This document shows, piece by piece, positions 11,595-23,300 of a DNA stretch of 64,000 bases (within the stretch, counting starts at the first letter, position 1; every line of letters starts with the position of its first letter). The DNA is taken from positions 324,452,941-324,516,940 of the forward strand of contig CM054057.1 in assembly GCA_028641055.1 (NCBI GenBank), read 5' to 3'. A program made the translations under genes and the position numbers. Under the pieces are notes generated by a model. That model saw nothing but the letters and a program-made list of their open reading frames with translations. It was not told where the DNA came from and searched no databases. This DNA comes from Alopecurus myosuroides. Taxonomy: Eukaryota > Streptophyta > Magnoliopsida > Poales > Poaceae.

Positions 11595-14085
11595 CAACCA
11601 GGCACACAGCCCATTGGCTTTGCCCTCCGTCTCTCACCCTAGAATCCCGAGTTCGAATCCCCACTGCCCCTCGACATCTTTTCTTCTATTTTTTTACCTT
11701 CACCATCATTGTTCTGTCTGAAACTTTTTCAGATCTAAAATTCAGTAACGCGGATACACAGTATTTCCAGTCTTAGCCTCCCAAGCTATCACCAGCCCGT
11801 AGCATAGCCCAGTGGCAGTGCACCAGATCTTCCACCAGCAGAACCAGGTTCGAATCTCCACATCCACGGGATTAAATCCCATTTTCCTGCTGGATATGAT
11901 GTTTTGCATCCAGGTCCCTGAAATTCAAATGCACATAACTAATTCATTTTAACTCCAAATTTGAAAAGTAAAATATGTTTTCCAATCAAAATTCTCTGTA
12001 CTTTTCAAATATACAATTTTTTTACTGTTTTTCCTAATTAAAAGTGGTGCAATAATTCAATACTTTAATTAAACCTTTTAAATTGCAAAAATTCATAATT
12101 AAATATTTAAAATTCCAAATTTGGCAAATGAGATATCACATTGAAGCTAATGTTGTATACATTCTGTTTTCATCATCCACCATGCCATTTAATCACTTCA
12201 ACCTAATGTTTGCTTGTAATTCACTTAAATAACTATGCATGCACCTGGGATTTTCCAAATGCAACCTTATCTTTGCATTTGGGCCCATTTAAAATGTTTC
12301 ATCATGTATTGTATTTATTTTGATGCACCCTTTAACTTGTCATGCATATAAAATAGGATCATGCTGGATCTTTTGCCGTAGTAGTAATTGTTGCATCCGG
12401 TGTTTCTTTTAGCTCTTTGCTGCTTCGCGGATAGGACGTTGAGATGATGTGAGCACCGACAAGTTCTTCGGATGTACCTCTACTTGATGGATCTCAGGCA
12501 AGTATACTAACTTGCTACCCATGTTGCCTTTCCTCACTTGTTACCGATTCTTTCCGTTGTCTTTATGCTAGCCTTATGATTCGATGCTCGTGTCTCGGTC
12601 CTATCATATGTTTACCTTGCAACCATGATATAGCCTTCCTTCCACTTCCTATTAACCGTTGTTTGTTTACCTTGTTGGCCCTCGTGTCGTAGTTGCATGC
12701 TTAGTGTTGTTTGCGCTCAAGTCTTGTTGTCCGTCTTATCACCTGTTTAGTTTTATAGTTGGGTTTCAACTTAATCAACAACATGTTAATGTTTTGGGTA
12801 ATAATAATTTGATGATAAGGCACCGGCAGGAGGCCCGGCGTGGTTTTGAGGCCTGCTAGTGTCGAACTTAATTAGGAAAAGGGTCTTGTCCTCCGATCCA
12901 TGATGAGCGCACTAACCGCATGTGGGAAGCGTGTATGGGCGCCCCCCGCAATTCTGATTCGATTCGCATCTCGTCCAAATCGCCACACTTAGTTCGGGCT
13001 TTCCATTTGATGCATGCATATGCAGGTGCGAACCCTTGGCGCCAGGGTGGAACTTTTGTAGTCGGCATTTAGGGCGGCGTGGTCTTAGAGTGCTATGAGG
13101 GTCCCCCTTTTCTTCGTGGGGGCTCGATTAGCCGCGCACGCACAGCACGTGGTTCTTTGGGCTTGATGCGAAGAAGAGTTGGGTTGTGTTGAGTGCCTCG
13201 CTTGGTGGAAGTGCATTTCCATCTGGCAGGTTATTCTTACGTGTACGGCCAAATTGGTGCATCCCTGCAGGGTTAATCTTCTCGAGAAGCCGTGTTGTGT
13301 GCGGTTATGGATGACTTGGTGAAAGTGCTGGCTAACAAGTACTCAGACAACTTACACTTAACGATGATAACTTGACTAGTAATATAGATTACCTCCACCA
13401 TAAAAATGAATGTCACCTTAATCAACAGTGTGAGTTTCCTTGGGTTGCTTCCTTAGTAGGGGGTAACACTGGATGGGTATTGTTTGGTGAGTAGTTGTAG
13501 TTGGCTCTGATACGCTCTCTTATCCCTTTCTATTAGCCGGAGGTTGTAGCGCGTCTCTTTAGTTGTTAGTGCTGCCCGCTGCCGCTTCTTTGCAATAATC
13601 CCTTCCTTCCGTTGTACCCAAAGTATTTGTATCTTGTGATGATTGGTTACGCTGGTATCTTGTGAGTATGGTTTATCCACTTGCCAGTACTTAATAGTAC
13701 TGACCCACGAATCCATTTCGTGGCTGCATATTCCACATTGCAGTCAACAGGTTTGAAGTCTGACGACGTTAGCTTGGGAATCCCTCCGGCTTGGCCTGGG
13801 TAGGGATTGGACGCCATCGGTTATCTTCAGGACTCTTAGTCCAATTTGTATCTTGTCCGTAGTCGGACACTATGTTGTTTCTTCCGCTGTCATTTGGATC
13901 TTTGTATTGTATCAGTTGTATCCTTGACTCGTTTGAGTTGTCTTGTATATACCTCCTCTGTTGTTGTTGTGGATTATTCGTGAACTGTTGTAATGTTATC
14001 ACAAGTGGCAACCTGGAATCGGTTATTATGTGGATTTTGGCGGAAATGCTGAAATCTGCATAGTGCCCGATCTCGGGGCGTCACA
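11595..14085 (+). repeat. Element A 5' LTR, right part
   Basis: This resumes A's LTR after element B and matches 15536-18025. It contains two tRNA-like modules, an A/T-rich stretch, the GCAAGT donor-like site (12498) and the conserved palindromic block (13278-13289), and ends GGGGCGTCACA at 14085. Confidence 0.92.
11801..11862 (+). promoter_or_regulatory. Pol III-type A-box/B-box pair in element A LTR
   Basis: TAGCCCAGTGG (11805-11815) fits the A-box consensus exactly, and GGTTCGAATCTCC (11847-11859) is one base from a B box. The 3' LTR copy (15745-15802) has TAGCCCACTGG. A weaker pair precedes it at about 11606-11662, with GAGTTCGAATCCCC. This looks SINE- or tRNA-derived; Pol III activity is not shown. 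Confidence 0.5.
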
Positions 14086-14583
14086 AATGGTATCAGAGCA
14101 TGGTTCCGATTCCCAATGTTGTTTCGATACGAATGGTTATCGAAGCAACGGGTCCGCAAAGCCTGTAGGATAACCTCGCTAACGGTCGTGTTTCTAGAGT
14201 GTCAAAAACTATTTGTGCAAAACCTGTTTTGGAAAACATCTCGATAGGATTCTTTTTTTATTCCTTTCCTCTATTCTGCTTCTTCTTCTATCCCATTTGT
14301 TTTGGAGTCTCTTCTCTTGTCTATCTTCAAAGTTTAAGATCCTACGTGGGTTGGACGTTATCTTAGCCCTTTAGCCTAATAGTTTCGATCTTCGGAAGAT
14401 TCTCGACGGAACGACATCGTCATCAACACGAGTAAGAATCTCTTGTTAGTGGTGTCGAGAAACTTGTTAGTGGTGTCGAGGAGATCAACTTGAAGCATGC
14501 AGACTCGATAGCTCCAACTTATTCTCTCTCTTACCGGCTTGGAGCGGATTGCGGGGGCGCAATCCCTTGTTAGTGGTGTCGTC
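14086..14583 (+). other. Element A interior: primer site, short leader, hairpin, no coding sequence
   Basis: Initiator-Met primer site TGGTATCAGAGCA (14088-14100), then about 480 bp homologous to B's interior. Three copies of TTGTTAGTGGTGTCG (about 14443, 14465 and 14566) and a perfect hairpin GGATTGCG-GGGG-CGCAATCC (14546-14565) precede the 3' LTR. No gag or pol sequence remains. Confidence 0.85.
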
Positions 14584-17500
14584 TGTAACGCCCGGGGATT
14601 TTCCCCAATTAGTTTTGTTTGTTTGTTTTGTGCATCATATCATATGGCATAAATAAAACTATTTTCTTCAATATTTTAAATGGTTAAAAACCTGTTTTCT
14701 AAATCCCTAAACCACTTCTCTCTTTTTTCTGAAAAATGAATAAACAAAATAACAAAAGAAAATGTTTTGTGGGAGGTGCAGCCCACTAGGCGAAAACCAG
14801 CCCACCACCGAGCCCACCCATCTCCCCTTCGAGCCCAGCTCCCTTTTCTTCTCTGTCCGTACCGAGCACGAGGAGAGCGTGAACCTCCTCTGTCTTTTTC
14901 CCCTCTACCACAAAACCACCGCACCACCCACCATGCCGATCCCCTCACCTGCTCCCCCTCCTTTAATCCCCACCGAGACCACCTCCAAACCCTAGCCTTT
15001 CTTCCTCCCTGCCGCCGCCGATCCCCCTCTCTCCTCTCTCTCTCTGTTTCTTTCCACCACAAACAAAACCACCGAGAGCCATGGCCGAGGCGCATAGAGC
15101 TCCCCTAGCCGGTGTTGTTGGACGCCTTCGACGTCAACTACGGGCGGGAATGGAAGCGCCACGCCGTCCTCTTCCTCCTCGCCGAATTCCAGGAGCCGAA
15201 ACCGTCTAGGCAGATGCCGCCAAGATCATCTTCCTCACTGCGTCTATGGCTACATCTTCTACCTCCTCTACTTCCTCTACGCCTCCGCAACGAGATCGAC
15301 TCCATCAAACCCTCGGTGAGCCCCTTGTCCATCTGGACACCTTCTTCTCCCCTTCCCCTCTTGCTCCGAACGTTCTGCCTCGAGCTATGTTGCCCGTCTT
15401 GCCCGCCGTTGTAGTTCTCTGTCACCGTCGTTGCTGTCTGCTGCTGCGGATCTGCACCTGTACGTGTTTCTGTTCTGAAGTTCAGTTAACCGCGTCGCGT
15501 CTCTTCTTATAAGGATGGATCTGTATCCATACACAACCAGGCACACCGCCCATTGGCTTTGCCCTCCGTCTCTCACCCTAGAATCCCGAGTTCGAATCTC
15601 CACTGCCCCTCGACATCTTTTCTTCTATTTTTTTTACCTTCACCATCATTGTTCTGTCTGAAACTTTTTCAGATCTAAAATTCAGTAACGCGGATACACA
15701 GTATTTCCAGTCTTAGCCTCCCAAGCTAGCACCAGCCTGTAGCATAGCCCACTGGCAGTGCACCAGATCTTCCACCAGCAGAACCAGGTTCGAATCTCCA
15801 CATCCACGGGATTAAATCCCATTTTCCTGCTGGATATGACATTTTGCATCCAGGTCCCTGAAATTCAAATGCACATAACTAATTCATTTTAACTCCAAAT
15901 TTGAAAAGTAAAATATGTTTTCCAATCAAAATTCTCTATACTTTTCAAATATACAATTTGTTTACTGTTTTTCCTAATTAAAAGTGGTGCAATAATTCAA
16001 TGCTTTAATTAAACCTTTTAAATTGCAAAAATTCATAATTAAATATTTAAAATTCCAAATTTGGCAAATGAGATATCACATTGAAGCTAATGTTGTATAC
16101 ATTCTGTTTTCATCATCCACCATGCCATTTAATCACTTCAACCTAATGTTTGCTTGTAATTCACTTAAATAACTATGCATGCACCTAGGATTTTCCAAAT
16201 GCAACCTTATCTTTGCATTTGGGCCCATTTAAAATGTTTCATCATGTCTTGCATTTATTTTGATGCACCCTTTAACTTGTCATGCATATAAAATAGGATC
16301 ATGCTGGATCTTTTGTCGTAGTAGTAATTGTTGCATCCGGTGTTTCTTTTAGATCTTTGCTGCTTCGCGGATAGGACGTTGAGATGATGTGAGCACCGAC
16401 AAGTTCTTCGGATGTACCTCTACTTGCTGGATCTCAGGCAAGTATACTCACTTGCTACCCATGTTGCCTTTCCTCACTTGTTACCGATTCTTTCTGTTGT
16501 CTTTATGCTAGCCTTATGATTCGATGCTCGTGTCTCGATCCTATGATATGTTTACCTTGCAACCATGATATAGCCTTCCTTCCACTTCCTATTAACTGTT
16601 GTTTGTTTACCTTGTTGGCCCTCGTGTCGTAGTTGCATGCTTAGTGATGTTTGCGCTCAAGTCTTGTTGTCCGTCTTATCACCTGTTTAGTTTGATAGTT
16701 GGGTTTCAACTTAATCAACAACATGTTAATGTTTTGGGTAATAATAATTTGATGATAAGGCACCGGCAGGAGGCCCGGCGTGGTTTTGAGGCCTGCTAGT
16801 GTCGAACTTAATTAGGAAAAGGGTCTTGTCCTCCGATCCATGATGAGCGCACTAACCGCATGTGGGAAGCGTGTATGGGCGCCCCCCGCAATTCTGATTC
16901 GATTCGCATCTCGTCCAAATCGCCACACTTAGTTCGGGCTTTCCATTTGATGCATGCATATGCAGGTGCGAACCCTTGGCGCCAGGGTGGAACTTTTGTA
17001 GTCGGCATTTAGGGCGGCGTGGTCTTAGAGTGCTATGAGGGTCCCCCTTTTCTTCGTGGGGGCTCGATTAGCCGCGCACGCACAGCATGTGGTTCTTTGG
17101 GCTTGATGCCAAGAAGAGTTGGGTTGTGTTGAGTGCCTCGCTTGGTGGAAGTGCATTTCCATCTGGCGGGTTATTCTTACGTGTACGGCCAAATTGGTGC
17201 ATCCCTGCAGGGTTAATCTTCTCGAGAAGCCATGTTGTCCGCGGTTATGGATGACTTGGTGAAAGTGCTGGCTAACAAGTACTCAGACAACTTACACTTA
17301 ACGATGATAACTTGACTAGTAATATAGATTACCTCCACCATAAAAATGAATGTCACCTTAATCAACAGTGTGATTTTCCTTGGGTTGCTTCCTTAGTAGG
17401 GGGTAACACTGGATGGGTATTGTTTGGTGAGTAGTTGTAGTTGGTTCTGATACGCTCTCTTATCCCTTTCTATTAGCCGGAGGTTGTAGCGCGTCTCTTT

Positions 17501-18025
17501 AGTTGTTAGTGCTGCCCGCTGCCGCTTCTTTGCAATAATCCCTTCCTTCCGTTGTACCCAAAGTATTTGTATCTTGTGATGATTGGTTACGCTGGTATCT
17601 TGTGAGTATGGTTTATCCACTTGCCAGTACTTAATAGTACTGACCCACGAATCCATTTTGTGGCTGCATATTCCACATTGCTGTCAACAGGTTTGAAGTC
17701 TGATGATGTTAGCTTGGGAATCCCTCCGGCTTGGCCTGGGTAGGGATTGGACGCCATCGGTTATCTTCAGGACTCTTAGTCCAATTTGTATCTTGTCCGT
17801 AGTCGGACACTATGTTGTTTCTTCCGCTGTCATTTGGATCTTTGTATTGTATCAGTTGTATCCTTGACTCGTTTGAGTCGTCTTGTATATACCTCCTCTG
17901 TTGTTGTTGTGGATTATTCGTGAACTGTTGTAATGTTATCACAAGTGGCAACCTGGAATCGGTTATTATGTGGATTTTGGCGGAAATGCTGAAATCTGCA
18001 TAGTGCCCGATCTCGGGGCGTCACA
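14584..18025 (+). repeat. Element A 3' LTR
   Basis: 3442 bp, uninterrupted. It shows what A's 5' LTR looked like before element B: the ATACA target is present once at 15531-15535. It carries the same tRNA-like modules, GCAAGT site (16438) and palindromic block (17218). Confidence 0.93.
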
Positions 18026-18617
18026 CGGAATCTGGAGAACGCTTTGAATCATCGCCTGGAGGAAGGCTCCGAAATGGATAGGATCCTCGGTAAGTTTTCA
18101 GCTTTTACCAGTTCTTTGATGTGTTACAATCTTTCCCTGCTTTCCTTATTACACTTTGGTTATTTGTCTGAAAACAGGAGATGACCCCACTCTTACTAGG
18201 ATTGAAAAAATTCGAGCCTTCGGGAAGGTTTTTACCGCGCTCAAGGCTGCGGGCATGCAACTGATCAACAAGTACCTTCCCGCAAGGACTGGGGAATTCT
18301 CGGAAGTTGAGAAACTTCCGGAGGCTATCTTGGAGGTGGCGGAGTCCAAGGAGTCCACTTTGCGCTCCGCAACACAGGGTGGTGCACGCATGGCTTTAGG
18401 CCTTATGCGTATGCATTACCCCACTGCCAAATCTTGGCGTGTGGCGTCCGACATCCCACAAGGGTATACGGACACCCAGCGGACAAACATCTTCGACGAG
18501 ATCAAGGGTCACGCAACCAAGATTGCTTCCATGGTCAACCTCTCCATCTTCTACCCGGAGGAGGCGATCCCGGACACTCCAGAAGAATCCTCCAGCGAAG
18601 ATGACTCAGATGCTTGA
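18026..18617 (+). pseudogene. Element D antisense gene, last exons (right of insertion A)
   Basis: The frame interrupted at 1268 resumes here. The end of the coiled-coil exon runs to 18089, followed by an intron (GTAAGT at 18090, AAACAG ending 18177) and the final exon 18178-18617 ending in TGA. The final exon is open for about 146 codons and looks alpha-helical, with an acidic Glu/Asp/Ser tail. It is homologous in position and pattern to the last exon of the gene in E (47771-48429), whose C-terminus is also acidic. No known catalytic motif is visible. Intron phases match between D and E, supporting a real spliced gene in the common ancestor. This copy is inactive because of upstream stops and insertion A. 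Confidence 0.75.
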
Positions 18618-19222
18618 AGGAAAAGTCCGGGTCCTGGGGCAATAGAAAATAGGAGCATTACCGAACTTATGTTGTAAACATTATTGTAATGCTTCTATTC
18701 TTTTGAATGAACAAGTACTCCGCCTTTTGCAGTTTAATGTTATATAAATACTTTGCAAGTTTTTTCGGGTTATTATTCCTTTATCTTCTAAATTCTCTGG
18801 TTTTGTATGCTTTAACTGTCCTTAGTGCTTGAAATGGCTCAATAGCGTTTTAATCTTCATGCCGAGTGACTGGGTATTACCGATCAGTCGAAAACTCCGA
18901 AACATGGATCATGCTAAAGGCATTTTTTGCTTACTAGCTTCAGTGACCTAGCACAAAAACAATCGGATAATATTTAGAGAATAGCTAAGGAATTTTTTAT
19001 ATGAAACTCAGGCACGCAGGCACAATCTAGGTTTCCTTAAACCTTTTTTAGGCTGAAAATCGTTCAGTTTTTTAACTCTGAGCACGCAGGCACAATTCGG
19101 GTTAACATTGAGTATTTTGAAAGATCATTGGGAAATAGAAAAGGAGGAATATGTAAAACATAGGAGTATGAATTTCGACAACTTAATTTCATGATCTCAA
19201 AGATGTTTACATAGAAATTGAA
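18618..19222. other. Element D spacer between antisense gene end and integrase end
   Basis: Non-coding DNA between two convergent reading frames (antisense gene from the left, integrase from the right), so it should hold both 3' ends. GCACGCAGGCACAAT occurs twice (about 19014 and 19083). Nothing else recognised. Confidence 0.6.
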
Positions 19223-20341
19223 CTAAGTATAGAAGGGACGTAACTGCTGGATACTCCAGGACCTCTTTGTTTCTCCTAGTTCATCATCTATCTTTCTCTT
19301 TCTTTTGCGATTCGGCTTCTCGGGATCATCTTCCGTATCTCGAATGTCTACAAGATAGTATGATCCATTTTTCATGGCTTTACTGATGACGAATGGTCCT
19401 TCCCATACTGGGGCCAATTTGTGCTTTCTTTGCTGCACCAACCTTAGCACTAGGTCACCTTCTTTGAAAGAACGATGCCTGATTTTCCAACTATGATAAC
19501 GTCGTAAACCTTGCTGATAGATGGCGGATCTTTGAAGCACAAGTTCTCGTTCCTCTTCTAAGAGATCGACGGCATCCTGCCATGCGCTTTTGGCATCTGA
19601 TTCATCGAAATCCTGCACTCTCGGGCTGTCATGGATCATGTCCGTTGGGAGAATTGCTTCCGCGCCATAAACTAGGAAAAACGGGGTTTGCCCTATTGAC
19701 CTATTTGGCGTCGTTCGAATGCTCCAAAGCACAGAGGCTAACTCTTCCACCCATGCTCCAGCTGCTCTGTGAAGAGGGGATTCGAGTCTTGGGCGTATTC
19801 CTTGCAGAATTGAACTATTCATTCGTTCAACCTGTCCATTGGATTGCGGGTGTGCCACAGATGCGAAATCTAGGCGAATTCCCATTTGTCGGCAATATTT
19901 TGCCAACTCTCCAATAGAGAAATTTGTCCCGTTGTCAGTTATTATGCTATGTGGAATGCCATATCTCATGACTATGTCAATAATGAAATTTATGGCAGTT
20001 ACACCGTCAAGTTTTTTGATGGGTTTGGCCTCCATCCACTTGGTATATTTATCCACTGCAACAAGTAGATGTGTAAGTCCGCCTCTTGCAGTTTTGAATG
20101 GTCCCATCATATCTAGCCCCCGGACCGCGAACAGCCATGTAATAGGGATAGTTTTGAGTGCTTGGGCTGGCATATTTGTCTGCTTGGCGTAATACTGACA
20201 TCCGGCACATGTGTTTACTATGTGCTCGGCATCTGTCTTGGCTGTTAGCCAGAAAAACCCTGCGCGGAATGCTTTTTTGACTATGCTTTTTGATTGAGCA
20301 TGATGTCCGCAATCTCCTGCGTGGATTTCTTGCAGGATTTC
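19223..20341 (-). pseudogene. Element D integrase (open fragment of broken pol)
   Basis: Retroviral-type integrase that inserts element DNA into chromosomes. The frame is open for about 370 codons back to a TGA at 20342-20344 that separates it from RNase H. The zinc-binding HHCC region is intact (His-X-Gly-Asp-Cys-Gly-His-His, then Cys-Ala-Gly-Cys). The DDE core is visible: Asp in GLDMMGPF, Asp in ITDNGTN, Glu in NGQVERMN. A basic C-terminal tail (PNRKRKRK) may bind DNA or RNA or act as a nuclear signal. No chromodomain is present, as expected for Tat elements. The domain itself may be intact, but it would normally be released from a polyprotein that can no longer be made. Confidence 0.88.
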
Positions 20342-20344
20342 TCA

Positions 20345-22455
20345 TCCTTCTTCTGGCGAAATACACCGCAGAAAAATTACGATAGTACTGCGTTTATACA
20401 GGCAACCATTGATTACCGTGTATCCTTTGCATCGACGTTGTATCTGTCTTTGCAAGACTTCGTCTGCTCCCTCCGGGTACTTCCGATCGACTAAGAAGTT
20501 TAACTATGGAATTGTCCATTCCGGGTTAACGAGCATGACTTCAATTGACTCGGAAACCATAGGATAGTCGACATCCCCACCTTTTATCGATGGTTCGTGC
20601 AAATGTTGGACAAACACACCTGGTGGTAGAATTTTCACCCTTTCTGATCCCATGCGGGCTAATGCGTCCGCGTTCCAGTTTTCCTCCCTTTTGACAGGGA
20701 GTACTTCAAATCCCAAGAAGCAGATTGCAAACTCGTCCACCGTTCTCCGATATTCGGCCATGATGGAACTTTTTGCGTCCCAGGTTTGGTTGAGCTGGTG
20801 TTGTACCAAATCTGAGTCGCCATAGCATAAGATGCACTTAACACCTATTTCCTTTGCAATATGCAAGCCATGAAGCAGAGCCTCGTATTCTGCCACGTTA
20901 TTACTGGCATTGAAGTGTATCTGTAATACATACTCCATTGTGTCTCCTTTAGGGGATTTTAGGACTACACCAGCTCCAGCGCCCTCCTTCATCTTGGATC
21001 CGTCAAAGTGCATGATCCAGTACTCGGACTCCGGCATTGGTGTTTTTTCCATTGCTTCTGTCCAGTCGACGACAAAATCTGCCAGAAGCTGGGATTTTAT
21101 TGTCGTCCTGGGTTGGTACTTAATGTCGAATGCTGCTAGTTCGATGCCCCATTTGGCTACTCGGCCAGTTGCCTCCACATTGTTTATTATATCCCCTAGC
21201 GGTGCTTTACATACCACTATTATGGAATGTCCTTGGAAGTAATGACGAAGTTTCCGAGATGCGAAAAATACGCCATATGCCAGTTTTTGATAGTGTGGGT
21301 ACCTTTGTTTGGACTCGGAGAAAACTTCGCTTACATAGTATACTGGATGCTGATTTGGTATGCTTTGTTCGTCTTTCTTCCTTTCCACAACTATCACCGC
21401 ACTAATAACCCGGTTTGTAGCCGTAAGGTACAATAACATAGGTTCTTTGTCTTTTGGGGATGCCAAAATCGGAGCTTTCATCAAAGTTTCTTTCAAGTGG
21501 GTTAATGCTGCATCTGCTTCTTCTGTCCACTCGAATTTGTCGGATTTCTTCAACAACTTGTATAGTGGCAGAGCTTTGTCCCCTAGCCGGCTAATAAGCC
21601 TGCTAACGGCTGCTGCAGAACCCGTCAATCTTTGTACATCTTTTACGCACGTAGGCTTGGAGATGTTTAAGATTGCTTTGATCTTTTCTGGGTTTACCTC
21701 TATTCCTCTATGAGAAATGATGAAACCCAGAAGTTTTCCTGAGGGAACCCCGAATACGCACTTTAATGGATTTAGCTTCATCTTATAAGTGCGCAAATTT
21801 TCGAAGGTTTCTCGCAAATCTTCAAGGAGTGTATCTTTTTCCTTAGACACGACAGCAATGTCATCCACGTAAACATGGACGTTTTGCCAATCTGACTATG
21901 CAAACATCGTTGCATGCAACGCTGGTAAGTTGCACCGGCGTTCTTCAGGCCAAACGGCATGGTTATGTAATAATACGTCCCATACGGGGTTATGAAGGAG
22001 GTTTTGATTTGATCTTCTACCTTCATGCGTATTTGATGATACCCAGAATATGCATCCAAAAAACATAAAAGCTCAGAGCCAGCAGTGGCATCTATTCTTT
22101 GATCGATTCACGGTAACGCAAACCTATCTTTTGGACACAACTTGTTCAAACCAGTATAATCTATACACATCCTAAGGGCCATACTGTCTTTCTTCGGGAC
22201 TAATACTGGGTTTGTTGACCATTCAGTATATATAACTTCCCGGATAAAATCTGCTGCCAAAAGCCGAATAATCTCCTTGCCGATGGCCTTCCGTCTTCTT
22301 CCGTCAAATCGACGGAGACCTTGTTTGACGGGTTTAGATCCTGGAATCACCTTAAGTTGATGCTCAACAAGTTCCCTGGGTACGCCTGGCATGTCCGCAG
22401 TACACCATGCGAAAATGTCCCAGTTCTCACGGAGGAACTTGATGAGCTCGCTTTC
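20345..22455 (-). pseudogene. Element D reverse transcriptase, RNase H and archaeal-type RNase H (broken)
   Basis: The RT fingers and palm lie at 22108-22392 and 21890-22107, but an in-frame stop at 22108 and a one-base loss near 21885-21890 split them. The catalytic YVDD (21860-21871) lies after the frameshift. A long open stretch (20504-21868, 454 codons) carries the RT thumb, a first RNase H-like region, and then a second RNase H of the archaeal type (HFDGSK ... GAGVVL ... NNVAEYEALLHGL ... YGDSDLV). This second RNase H is diagnostic of the Tat lineage. The stretch ends at a stop (20504-20506), leaving a degenerate gap before integrase. Confidence 0.88.
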
Positions 22456-23300
22456 CTATTTGTCGGTCATCCCAGTTCCTACTACGACAAATTTTGTCGG
22501 AACTTTAGGATCTAGGATTACCTGTCTTGTGTTCTCGGAAGCTTTGAAGCTATCTGCTGGCTTTCGACTTTCTTTTCTTGCCGCCATTTCTGTCGGTGAT
22601 ACTTCTTTTGCCAGCTCTTTCAATTCTTCCTTTGCTATCACTTTTTCTGCGCAAAGGGCGTTTTCTTTTTCCAGCTCGTTTGCCAATTTGAAGTCTCCCG
22701 TTATGGTGATTACTCCTCCTTTTGTCCCTGGCTTCTTCAGCTTGTTATAAATATAACATGATCTTGCCATGAATTTGGCGAAAGCTGGACGTCCGAGTAT
22801 TGCGTGATACACGCTTTCGAACGGCACAACCTCGAAGGATACTTTTTCCTGACGGAAGTGATCTTTGTCTCCGAAAATTACATCTAGGGAAATTTCTCCT
22901 AGGGATCGTGTTTGTCTGCCAGGGACGATGCCGTGAAAACGTATGTTGCTGTGATTGAGTTGGGTCTCCGAGATTCGCAGATGCTTCAGTGTATCCAGGT
23001 ACATTATGTTAATGCTGGATCCTCCATCCATCAGCACTCTTTTTAGCCTAGTGTTTTGAACAATAGGACTTACAATTAGAGCTTGCATGCCGGGTTCAGG
23101 GATATTTCCGGGATGATCAGACTGATCCCAGGTAATTGGTGTATTTGAGTACTTCAAGAATTTCGGGGTTGCAGGGACAACCGCGTTTATTTCTCAAAGC
23201 GTTCTCTTTGCCACCTTTGCTGAGGGAATTGCCAGGAAAGTTAGGTTGCATTCTCCGTCAACTCTCGGAAACTTAGGCTCGCCTTTACGCTGCTGTTCCT
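22456..23300 (-). pseudogene. Element D aspartic protease region (broken)
   Basis: The retropepsin-type protease would cut Gag-Pol. The active-site segment reads LMDGGSSINI, the Asp-Gly form usual in this lineage, followed by FHGIVPG and ILGRPAFAKFMA. The frame is open at 22459-23193, with in-frame stops on both sides (TGA 23194-23196; TAG 22456-22458), and a frameshift in a T run near 23300 separates it from gag. Confidence 0.85.

Larger units (their letters stand above)
1269..18025 (+). mobile_element. Element A: non-autonomous Gypsy-type element, 3.4-kb LTRs and a 498-bp interior, interrupted by B
   Basis: Both LTRs begin TGTAACGCCCGGGG and end GGGGCGTCACA. The 5' LTR is 1269-2232 plus 11595-14085 (3455 bp) and the 3' LTR is 14584-18025 (3442 bp). 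The five bases before it are CGGGA (1264-1268) and after it CGGAA (18026-18030). The reading frame of D's antisense gene continues with the right-hand version, so the left copy probably carries one substitution. The interior holds an initiator-Met primer site and no ORF. I counted roughly 45 LTR substitutions by eye (about 1.3%), near 0.5 million years at the usual grass LTR rate of 1.3e-8. Large parts of the LTR align with B and C. Confidence 0.92.
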
